A stretch of DNA of 64,000 nt from Sesamia nonagrioides (taxonomy: Eukaryota > Arthropoda > Insecta > Lepidoptera > Noctuidae), in assembly GCA_017933935.1 (NCBI GenBank), contig JADWQK010001561.1, positions 248,001 through 312,000 on the forward strand, given 5' to 3'. Of this stretch, positions 33,501 through 45,500 are shown in pieces. The notes under the pieces were generated by a model. That model was not told where the DNA came from. It saw only the letters and a program-made list of their open reading frames with translations, and ran no database searches. A program made the position numbers and the translations under genes. Position 1 is the first letter of the stretch. Every line of letters starts with the position of its first letter.

Positions 33501-36500
33501 AAAAAAGATAAGCCAGACGATTCAGCCGGGGTTTTAACATTGCCAGACGCGTCCAAAAATATTTTGCAAAAAAATATAAAAAATGTATTTGAGGCAACTT
33601 CAAATTTTAATAGAGTATTATTAATAACTAAAAAGTAAGACTCTCAAAAAGACAGATCATTTCGGTGGGACTTTCTACCTGCCAGGTGATCTAATGAATT
33701 TGTATGGGTGCGAGTGCGGAGCGCTATAGACAAACTGTAGAGTGAGAGACAGCGTTTATCGGCAACTGTCTGCGTTCTTGCTAGCTGCGTTACTATTGGC
33801 TCTGGCGAGGTCACGCGACTTACTATAGCCATGTGGTTTTCAGTCGAAATTTTGGAGTAACTTTTCGCTGGGACTTTCTACCTGCCAGGTGATCTTATAA
33901 AGTAATGATTACAAAAATATAAAATTACAAAATCAGATTTATTGAAATAGAAAAATTATATACTAATAATATAATACAGCTGCAGAATTATTATGAGTAT
34001 ACAAATATCAACGTAATTAATTCCCTGTCATGTCAGAAAGAAATTGTCATTCTTCTTCTGTAGATGCTCCTTCATCAGAGCTATCAGAATCAACTTCAGA
34101 TTCATCTGTGTCTAATTCGGATACCTCTGCATTATCTGCGAAAAGTAATATATATGGATTTATTAAATAAACTAGCTTTCCGCCCGCGGCTTCGCCCGCG
34201 TAAATTTCGGTTATATCGCGCTTTTTAGATTTCCCTCGGGAACATCAAATTTTTCCGGGATAAAAGGTAGCCTATGTCCTTTCTCGGGGTCTAAAGATTG
34301 TGTGCTTTCCGCCCGCGTCTTCGCCCGCGTGGTGTTCGGTTATATCGCGCTTTTTAGATTTCCCTCGGGAATATCAAATTTTTCCAGGATAACAGGTAGC
34401 CTATGTTTTTTCTCAGGGTCCAAAGATTGTCTGTGCCAAATTTCATCAAAATCGGTTGAGAGGTTTAGGCGGGAAAGCGTAACAGACAGACAGACAGACA
34501 GGCAGACAGAGTTACTTTCGCATTTATAATATTAGTATGGATCATAGAAATTAAAATGCAGCAGTTATAAAAAAAACTATGTATACGCACCTGTAGTAAC
34601 ATTTCCAATATTATTTTGTTTATTGTTTTCATGAACAATAGCGTTGAATACTGATTGCGGCATACAATCTCCGTCGAACCAGTGGAAATGTAGCGTATCC
34701 TCATGAAGTGTCCATCCGTTTCTATTCGGTGTCAAAGAGCTGGGGAATCGCAAATATGCATTTCTCCAAATACTCGTTATATATTGCGTTCTTAAAAGAT
34801 GTTGTTGTAATTCAGCTTTGCACGGAGGTAAAGTAGAGGGATCACAATTTTTTAAAGTTTTTTTGAAAGGTTCATCTTCAGTGTTAGCTTTGTAAGTTAC
34901 ACAAAATTTTTGAAACCGTGCTGCGTTTATGTTTGATATATTTTTATATCCATAAATTTCACAAATAAATGCTTCCAAAATTGGCAAAATTTCTTCACGT
35001 GATCCGGTAATATGTGCTACTCCAATATCTGTCAAAGCTTTTTGATAATTTTGATTTTTTAACTTATAAATCGTGTAGCACAAATATTAGAATACGACTG
35101 AGAATAACAACTCCGAAATTCCAACTGAAAATCACATGGCTGTAGTAAGTCGCGTGACCTCGCCAGAGCCAATAGTAACGCAGCTAGCAAGAACGCAGAC
35201 AGTTGCCGATAAACGCTCTCTCTCGCTCTACAGTTTGTCTATAGCGCTCCGCACTCGCACCCATACAAATTCATTAGATCACCTGGCAGGTAGAAAGTCC
35301 CACCGAAATGATCTGTCTTTTTGAGAGTCTTACTTTTTAGTTATAAATAATACTCTATTAAAATTTCAAGTTGCCTCAAATACATTTTTATATTTTTTTT
35401 GCAAAATATTTTTGAACGCGTCTGGCAATTTTAAAACCCCGGCTGAATCGTCTGGCTTATTTTGTTTTATATTCTGTAAATATTAAACTACAACATATAA
35501 AAATTGCAAATTGCCTCAAGTATATTTTTGGATAAAACAAAAATTTTTTTTTTTTAAATTTGGGCGTTGATTTAGCCCCGCTACTCACCAGCCAGGTCTG
35601 CAGTTTCGTGTTGGGATATAATAGGAGAGGTACAGGACAAGTTTTTAGCTTGCCTCAAATACCTACCCAAAAATTCTTGCCAGCTCTCCTACTAAACCTA
35701 GTAAACCTGCTACACCAATCAGAAAAAATCAACATTCTAAGATTATTCGTGGAGTAGTTGTCCACCGGGCACAAACATCTGCCTGGTCTAAGGGACATCC
35801 CTTTTCTATAAAGAATCATATGTTTTATTTAATATTTTGCTAATCTTATAGAGTTTTGAGGGACAGGTTCTTCATACCTCTATGAGATAAGGTTTAAGGT
35901 AAGCTATAAAATGGTAAAACAATTATATCAGAGATAGCAAAATATTCCACCGTAAAAGTTGTACAAAAGGGTTATTTAAATAACTTAAAAAGAAAATTCT
36001 AAAAACTACTTGTTAAGTACTTCATTATTTTTATTTCGTTGTCCCACGACACACCTCAGCCGAACAATACATCACTGAACTTGAAGTGAAACTTAAAACC
36101 TCTCATCATAGTTTAAAAGGAAAAATTCTGTCTGAGTCCTTTGTCTTCTTAAACAAACAAAATATACTAGTATTTTTACAATGCTCGAAAGAATTTACTT
36201 TGTACTGAGTAAATATAGCAGGACATTGTAAACTGTGTAAACTATACACCAGTGTTCTTTTTGATTTTCTTTTGTATGCAATGTTTTGTCTTTTGAAAGA
36301 TTTTCTTTTTAAACGACGAAAAAAGAGAAAAAATTTCCAAGTAGAAAAAATCTCTTGTAGGTATACATATAGGTACAGTGCCTTCCTAAAGTTATTTCAA
36401 ATTTTTCCACTTAAGATGTGATGATATTTTGTGACTTTTTTTTTATAAATTATAAACTAGCGCTTGACCGCAATCCCGCCTGATGGTAAGCAGTGAGAGT

Positions 36501-39500
36501 GACGCAATCGTTGATGGTAAAGCGCACTAGTTTATTAAGAGCCTATTCACTCTAGAAAAGAGACTTAAAATAATAATGAGGTACTCCTAACATCATTTTT
36601 ATTTGTAAGTTAAAGGTTTAAGGCATTAGGGTAAGATACTACTTACTGTTAATAGTACTACAGCGTGGCCCAAAAAATCGTTAAGATTTAAATCTAACAC
36701 CCCGCGCAAACGACAGCAGTGCGGTGCGTGGATAGGGTTTCTACCGCTAGCTTGTTTCTCGAAAATTTTGTCACTTATTGTGTAAAACAGTTTTATTTAA
36801 ACACCATAATATCACTCATTATTGAGATACGCTTATTTTGCGTTGAATATAATCGACATGACTTAAGTCAGTACCAAACTATTCCTAAAGGAATAGTTCC
36901 CGGACCCCGACTCCCGATCCGGATGGATCCCGACTCTTCGAACTTCTTTATTAAAATAAAGAAGTTCGAAGAGTCGGGATCTACATTGAATGTAAAGCAA
37001 ACCGGCGGCCCGCAGTCTAGTCGGGGGTGAAGATAATGTGCAGCTAGTTTCCTCTTCTATTCGACCATTCTGTTACTGTTCATTTTTCTGAGTACGTGAA
37101 AATGTTACGAGAATAGGTGCCAAAAACGGCACCGCATCTACTAGAATTTGTTGGCTACAACACATGGTTTCAACAAGATGGAGCTACTTGTCACACATCC
37201 AAGGAGTCCCTTGCAGTCAAAGAAATGTTTCCGGAAAAACTGATTTCCAGACGAGGCGGCATTCAAGGCCACCCAGAAGTCCAGATCTATCCCCAGCAGA
37301 TTTCTTTTTATGGGGCTATTTAAAGAGTCTTAAATCGAAAATACTACGTCAACTCATCGTCATCAATATCTCAGCGTTAATCCCAGTCGTATCCGAAGCT
37401 TTTTCAGCTTTGGGTCTGGAGGCCGCTTTACCAGTCTATTTGCTGATTTTGGCTAAACTTCGATATTTTCAGAAAATGCTACGTCAACTAAAGGACAAAA
37501 TCAGTGAAGAAATGTCAGCGATCTCGCAGTCTCTATGCCGACAAGTATTCAAAAGTTTTGGGGCTCGTTTAGAAGAGCGTAAAAGACGAAACGATACAAT
37601 ACGATATTAACGATATTATTTTTAAAAAGTTAATTTCCGTAAATACACTTTCGTTTGTAGTATATAAACAATTTTTCAAATACATATGTCAATTGGTTTT
37701 TTTATATATTATTTTCAAATGTATACTAATTCTTGGTCCATCTTGTATTATCACTAGAATTTGAAATCATAACGTGATGTTTCACAGCTGAGATGGAAAA
37801 TTGTCAAGTAATGTTTGGAGGACACTAGATATTATACGAGTGTATACATATATATTTTTGCCGCCAGTCTCTAGGGTCGACTACTAGTCGACACACAACA
37901 CACGATGCGGGGGAATAATTCGAAGCAATGTATTAGTTTTTAATAGCTTTAGTTATATGATACTTTATTTTAATAATTTGTGTTTATTTGGTATTAGAAG
38001 TTTGTAAATTGTACCATAGAAAATTTTACAGAGTTGTCTGCTTAAATTGTAAAGCGTTTTGTTTTTCTTTGATGTTTGGGCCCATTTATTAAACCGTCTT
38101 CATCACAATGTCTGTGTGTCTGTGCGGTCTATAGACGAATTACATAAAACTTAAAGGGGTAGAAATTTGATTCGGGTACGAATATCGTAAAAAAGGCCAG
38201 TAGGTATAGTAGGCTATGTGTCGGTGACAAAACTTTGCTCAATGGTCTTGAGCTAGCCCAGCGTAGTATGGAGATTCAATAGAATAAAGGCCATCTCATA
38301 CTGGTTTTGTTAGCACTGTCGTGTGGCCCATCGTGCCGTAACTATTTGTAGGGTAGTTTAAAATAAGGACAGGCCAGTGTGACTGTGAGTGTATTACAGT
38401 TCGGCCGTTGAAAGCATGCGTTCCGGGTATGTGTCAGTTTTATACCAACAATCAAATATGTGTTTTGCTATTTTGATCTTTATTAGCAAATAAAATTTCC
38501 ACACTGACAGGTGTCTCGACGGTCGGACTGTAGTTGTCTAGACAGCAAAGAATAAATTGCTTGACAATTTACATGACACCTGACTTTTTGACGCATTCTG
38601 ATAAGGGCGCATAAAAATAACAATTGTAAATAAAAATAGACTAATATTGGGGGTATTTTTTTTACTCACTGTTTTGTTTCGAAGCGTTCCGTAGTAAAGG
38701 AAGAATGTGCTCCAAATAGTCATTTTGATCTGGCAAATTTTTCTCCCAAGACTGCTTCATACGATGTAAAGTTTCCTCGTCTTGCTGCCTCGCCAAGTTG
38801 TAGTGCAACTCTGCGAAAAGAAATTTATTATTAATAAAAAGTATCCTTTTTTGGCTACTTTTTTCTACATGTAGGTCACAGCTGTCTATCTAAGAGCCTG
38901 CGTCCGCTGGAGGCTCGGCACTACAGGGGATATTTTGGCATTCCTACATGAAAGCACATCACGCACGTCCTTAGGCTTCTTCACTGGAATTTCAATGTTG
39001 TTGTCAGACCCTATTGTTTTTCTGATTGTCGCATAAAAATCTCTTGGTATAGTGAAATTATGTTACTGAATATTAATAATTGGTATGGAATGACTACTAT
39101 CTGTAGGGTTACATACTTACACTTATCAGGTGTCGTTATTCGATGCGGCAGTGGTTGTTGAATGTCAAAGCCGACCCGAAGCAATTACTACATATTTCTT
39201 AGGCTTTTACATTATACTCCGCATTCTGAACGGCAAACTTCGATATCTACCTTCGATGAACTATGTTCGGGTCTGCTCGATACTATTCTAGCTGAGCCCA
39301 GTGGTTTTGCCGTATCATGCGAATGGAACAAAAACGCCTGACGTCTACGACATCGATCTTCTAAGTTGCAGGTGGTTAGATTCTGAATACTGAACCAGAA
39401 TATTGGAAGTGTACGTGCTCTCCATGACAAATGAGTAACCTTTGAGGGCAATCTATTTGTTAATAAACCACCAGTCTCCCACTTCATACCCCCTTAAATT

Positions 39501-42500
39501 TCAAAGACAAATACTAACGATGTTAAAGAGAATTTGGACTAACAGAACAAAGTAGATACCTTTAAACATAGTTTAATTCAAAGACTTTGGAAATGGATTC
39601 TGTTAATTCTCTTGAACTGAAATGATGCTAATTACTTGATTACAAATTTGTAAGCATTAAATATTTCAAAGGTTTAAGTTATTCATTAAATTATTAATTG
39701 TTGATAATGAAACGGCGGTTATATTAAATGCTTCATTAATTTATAAAGGCTCATAAAATTTATATTCGTTATAGAAAATTAATTAGACTTTCAGAAGCAA
39801 ATGAGCTTACAGCCCTTCGTCATAAAACGAGCATAGATTTTTTAGTACTTTTTTTCCAAACTGGCATATAATATCGAAATAACTTCAACGTAACAAACAC
39901 GTGGGGAGCCCGTTTTCAACCAGGATTTCAATGGCTTTTATATCCAATTACACGTTTTCAAAATACAAACGATTAAAGTCACTATAACTTATGCTTTCCA
40001 TAAAATCTCTTATTTCCGCTGCAGTAGCTCATAAGAATTTAACTGGCACTTGACTTCAGATCGTATAATTATTAAAGCATCTAAACATCAAAATGTAAGT
40101 GCCATTTTATTGATACTAGCTCAGAAATCAGCTTAGCTCAAATTAAAAATCTGTTTAGAGATTTGTCTATCATAAACAAGGTTGCAACGACTCTAGGAAT
40201 CGGTGGTGACCAGTTGTTTTAGAGGCTGTGTCTTATATAAACTGTCTTGGATTGGCGTTGAAAACTTCCTAATTTTGAGCTTAACTTATTTATTGACTAA
40301 TTATTTTTACCGTCTGGAAAAAGACAGAGTATAAAAGGTGAACAAAGTAGAAGTCTGAAGCAAAGAAATGTTTCAAAGATTTTCTCGAAAAATAAAAGCG
40401 GTTTTAGCTATTGCAGATGGTAGATGGTGGTAAGCAGGTGTATTTTTTAAATTATAAAAGACATTTATTCCTTCCATCCAGCTTTGTCTTCTGAATAATT
40501 TATTTTATAGTTTCATTCAAAAAATATAAACACAAGTTAATTTTTTTAGCCGTACTACCTCATAAGAGCCACCCACGGCTAAACGGCTGCCGTAGCTCGG
40601 TTAAATGACAAGGAATTTCATACTAACACATAATATTTATTTATATTCAATCATGAATTGTTCAGTGTTTGTTCCTGATTTGCCTGGGTCTTGGACACAG
40701 TAGACAGAGAACAGTAGATTATCTAAGGCCGCCCGCCGCGTTATTTGCCTACTCTTGCGTTGATGCCCAGGGTTGTCTATTTAGCTTTATGTCCCATTTA
40801 GCTAAAAATAAAAGTGGTGGTAACCTTAAGCGTTAGTAGGTCACATCTTACTATAATTTTATTGAGTTAATATCATGATTAAGCCGCCATATTTGTATCA
40901 AATAATACGTAAGACAATAGAAAAAAAAAATAGTAATTTGCAGTAGTAGATAATTATTGTGAAATTGCCCTTATTACACTATACGCGACAAATACGTTTA
41001 CCTAAACGATATTTCGTAGTCAATCCTCTGTTTTATAAGAAAACTAGGCTTCTTAAAATTAACTTTAGCTCTAAACATAGTATTCAGAAAGTAAATTTAG
41101 GAATACATTTATATGGAAAAATACGACTCGGGTACGCTCGTAATAAAGCAAAGAAACTGTGAAATATTTTTTTGGGACAAAACCCGCCACACTTTTCCCA
41201 ACCCACTGCAACTCCTGAAAGCCAGAATCAACAGTGGAGACCGCCAGAAAAACGCCGAGCAATGAAGCTCGACGAGTCCCGGAGAAATGTTTCAACTGTC
41301 TTGGGTCCCGCAACGAAATTAATCAGAAAAGAATAGCGGAGGAGTAAGAAAAAGATATTTTTCCACTTCCCTCCATAATAAGCAGGAGACAGAATAGAAC
41401 TAGGCCAATCGGCACAAAGGGACATTATTGCAACAGGGAGAAGCCCAAATTGCCAAGCACCACGGAATAACATTTGATCAAGTTAATGGGTCCTAAGTAG
41501 GTATTTGCTGTTACAATTGATTCCAATAATAGGTATGGCAAAAGCGCCTGAACGCACGGAAATTAGTTCTAGTTTCAACAAGGTCCGTATAATAAACAAC
41601 TCCGGATGTAACTTGTACACTATCCAACATAATATTGCGTTCATTCTGCCAAAGAATACACTCCCACAAGATGTGATGTGCGGACTGTTCAAATTCACAG
41701 TTCGATGTAGAACACTGACACAAAGGCGAAGGAACAAGTTTAAAAGAATACAGTTTACTTTTAAAGTTGCCATGACCTGTGAGAAATTGGGCAACGCAGT
41801 GGTCAACCTCCAGCCATGTCTTAGCCAGCCGATCGCCAACGGATGGAAAGAACAGATGGAGGTGCCGGCCCTTGATGGAATTATCCCACCTACTTTGCCA
41901 TTCGGATAAGAGGTCCTCCCAGACGTCAGTCTGAGGTTTAAATAATCTAGAAATTCTATTGAGGTCGCGTTGTGTAACAAAGTTAGTGTCCATGGCCTCC
42001 CCCCTCGCGGAGTAGTACATTGAAGCACGTCGCTGTACTTCAAGATCGACTGGAAGTACACCTGCCAGAACGGGTAAGGCTTCAGTACTGACTGTTCTAT
42101 ACGCCTTGCATAAAAATATCAATGCCAAACGTTGGCTTTGAAGCAGTTTACGTCGCGCCGCCCCTATGCTGGCCCTATCGGCCCAAACAGGTGCACCGTA
42201 GCACATACATCCTAAGTAGGTAGCTCCATATATAGTTTTTAAAGTTAGGAATGATAGACCCCAAGTTGCTTTGGATATTCTAGTTAGGGCATAAAAGTTC
42301 CTTTTAGCTTTTTCGCCAACTATTTTTATATGTTCGATAAATGAAAAATTCCTTTCTAAGACCATACCAAGGTAGCATACGGATTGCTGTTTTTTAACGG
42401 GAACGTTATTAAATTTAATAGTAGGCAATGATTTAAGATTACCTTTTAGTAGAAGTTGATAGGTTTTATGCGGCGCAAACGCTAGGCGGTTACGATCACC

Positions 42501-45500
42501 CCACTGAGATATTAGATTTAGGCAAGTATGGGCCAAGTTCTCAAGTCCGGCTCGGGTACTTGATTGAATGAGCAGTAGGCCATCGTCCGCGTAACCAGTA
42601 AGTGAACAGCCGCAAGGAAGCGGGATCGCGAGAAAATCATCAAAACCCAAATTCCATAAATAAGGACCGACAACTGAACCCTGAGGACATCCCATGGTTA
42701 GTGCTTTAGTACTAGAAAAATGACCGAGCTTAAGTACCGCGGAACCGTTTATAAAGTACGAGTAAACGAGATTATATATGTTTCTATAGCAACCGCGGTT
42801 TTTTAATTTTAACAACAGCATAGGCCACCAAGCGTTATCAAAAGCCCCAGAAATATCCAAAAAGATACCAATCACGTACTTGTGTTCCGACTGGTTAACG
42901 GTTCTTCTGACAGAAAGCGCCGCGTCGACTGTTGATTTACCGATGGTGAAGCCATATTGATTACTATGAAATTTTGGACCGTTCGGTAGTAACCGTGGAA
43001 CGATGAGGCGCTCAAGAAGTTTCCCCAAAGATGGTAGAAGCGTGATAGGCCGATATGACTTCGGATCATCCGGTGGTTTATCACCACACTTTGGTATTAT
43101 TCGTATGAAACCGCGTCGCCATTTACGAGGAAAAACGCCTTCAGCAATGCATCGGTTATATACAGTTAAGATGGCATCACCCGCTGTTTTACACGCTTCT
43201 TTAATCATCCTATTAGATATTTTATCTTCCCCTGATGATTTGTTGACCGGTAGTTTTCTAACAATATTTATAAATTCGTCATTAGATGGTACGTCTGACA
43301 TTGGTGATTCAGGTGGCACAGGAGCCCACGCTCGAATCTGTTGGTGGTAGTCGCTATCGTTAGCCGGTGAATCATCAGGGATAAGTGTATTAATTAGTAC
43401 TTTTGTTGTTTCCTCTATGCCCGTGGTATGCTTATCATTGACCTTAATGTTTTGAACGTATGCAAGGTCGACCGATCTGTTAGCTTTAAATTCGTGATAT
43501 AAGGGAGACCACGGACCCTCCCTGTCAAGTTTGTCAACGATTTTCCGCAACAAGTTACCCTTAGATTTTTCCACCGATGCTTTGTAGCGTGACTTGGCAA
43601 CTCTAAAAGCATTTAAAGCGGATGTAAGAAGATCTCCAGTAATCTTTCGGCTCTTGAGTTTATTTAACTGTCTACGCGCTCTGCGATATCTTTTGCGCTG
43701 TTCAACTAAATAATCACTCCACCAGTCACATCTACGAATATTGGTCATAGATCCACGACCAATGGCGATGTCAGCACAGTAGGTAAAGGTTTCTGACATA
43801 ATGTCAGCACTTTCTTCGGCTGACAGCCCGTCCCGAGTGAACTCCTTGGCGTGACACGCAAAAAGCGAGCCAAAAAATTCCCAGTTCGCACCTTTACATC
43901 TATATCTGAAATTACCAGGAATATGAGACGGACCCTGAATATAACCAGGAACAAATTCGTACACGATCAGGCGATGATCACTACAAGACGCGTCCGGTAG
44001 GACACGCCACCTATCCAAACGTACGTCGGCACTAGAAAGTGTGACGTCAATACAAGATTCGCCTATTTGGCTGCAAAAAGTAGGTGGTGCATCGGGGGTA
44101 TTATGAATCGATAGGTTCATCTCAGCAATGAAATCCTCAACAGCGCAGCGTCGTTCGGTATCGGTTGCCCGAACCTTGCCATACCACAGAGACGATGACG
44201 CGTTGACATCCGCGCCAACGATCACTTTGCAGCCCGCGAGTGACCGCAAGACATGACGGAGATTATGTATATGAGGAGTAACAGGATCTGAATATTGAAA
44301 GTAACAGCTTACAACGAATACTTTAAAAGAAGCTGATGAGACTTCAGCAACCGCACAGTGTGGCGTCATGAGGTCACGCATAGACGTTACTGTAAAGTTA
44401 GAAGACCGCGCAACATAAATTCCGGCTCGCGCCCTACAATCCAGCTGCACTACCCTGTGACGTAAACTTGAGTTTTGATATTGTTCTTGAATGAGTACAA
44501 GGTCTAAGTTGTAGTCAATAATTAATTTATCTAACTCTGATGTCGCCACCTTATCGTTGTGAAGGTTTAATTGCCCTATGCTTAGACTATCCATCTTAAT
44601 TAGTAATTAGTATGTAGGATAAGTTGTTCGAGTTTTAATTTATAGGTACCGCACTGTTCAGACCCGCAGCGATGGTCAAAAGGTTTTTTAAAACGTTTAC
44701 ACGCCGCGCAAACCGGGGTAAAATTTAAATCGTCCTTATGCGGACAAACATTGGTTTCGTGGGCCTCAGAACATATAGCGCAGGTTGGTGATTTATTAGC
44801 GCAATGTTTTTTCACGTGACCGAATTGCTGACAATACGCGCAACGAACTACCTCGATATCATCAACAAAACGGCACGTGGCCCAGTCAATAAATAACTTA
44901 TCCTTGGTAGACACAAGATGTTTCCGTACCTCAGGTTCAATCTCTATTCCTAACCATTTACGACCGTTATTGGTAGAACGCCTACGGACTATTTTCGTGG
45001 ATTTAATGAAGTCGTCTTCTTTTATTGGCAACTCGTTTTTAATATTTTGGCGGTATATGGCTTGCAAAAATTGTTGTCTTCCATAGAGGCGGGAATGTCC
45101 TTGACTAATAGACGGGGTCGGCGACCTTTTGGTTTTTCTAAACGAAGACCCGCAGACTTTATAGCGTCTACCGATTCTAGTCTTTTCAATTGGTTTTCAT
45201 TTGCAACGCGCAGTACAACGCCTGATTTGGCGGTTTTTTAAATACCGACTATTTGAAAACCATCGTCACTCGGTCTAATCGCCTTCATAAGAGCTTGTTT
45301 AGTGGCGGAAGATGACGCATAGTCAGCTGATCGCTCCTGGGTCGGATAGGCGACGAGACAAGGAAGAGGTACTCTAGATTCAATAGCCGGGGTAACTTTA
45401 GGCAACCGCAGTTTCAAAGAATCCGCGTACGACATGTTTTTGTCCTCATTAACGGTTTTAGCGTAGGATTTTAATTTAATTATTTCCAATTCGCGCTCGG

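Larger units (their letters stand above)
33281..35688 (-). mobile_element. Long-inverted-repeat DNA element carrying a two-exon gene
   Basis: Bases ~33281-33850 and ~35115-35688 are inverted copies of each other over about 570 bp with a few percent difference, starting GAGAGCTGGCAAGAA at each outer end. The unique centre (~1.2 kb without a nested Helitron) holds one spliced minus-strand gene. I cannot fix the target duplication: TAGT lies close to both ends but the flanks do not match cleanly. Long arms with a central gene suit a TIR DNA transposon whose transposase has been lost or is unfamiliar. Confidence 0.65.
36659..37740 (+). pseudogene. Mariner/Tc1-type transposon remnant with a nested SINE
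   Basis: The C-terminal half of a transposase is visible in pieces: GYNTWFQQDGATCHTS (the aspartate after QQ is the second catalytic Asp of the family), then MFPEKLISRRGG and PPRSPDLSPADFFLWGYLKS in a shifted frame, so at least one frameshift is present. A SINE fragment then interrupts it, after which QLKDKISEEMSAISQSLCRQ continues. The N-terminal half is unrecognisable and no matching terminal repeats were found, so outer boundaries are approximate. Confidence 0.65.

Noticed and set aside
33644..33832. A 62-codon frame conserved at 33644-33832 and 35136-35324
   Set aside because: It is conserved only because both lie in the inverted arms of the same element; no domain or coding signature.
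40959..41162. 67-codon plus-strand frame
   Set aside because: Antisense to the presumed 3' region of the R1-clade element, basic composition from AT-rich sequence, no domain.
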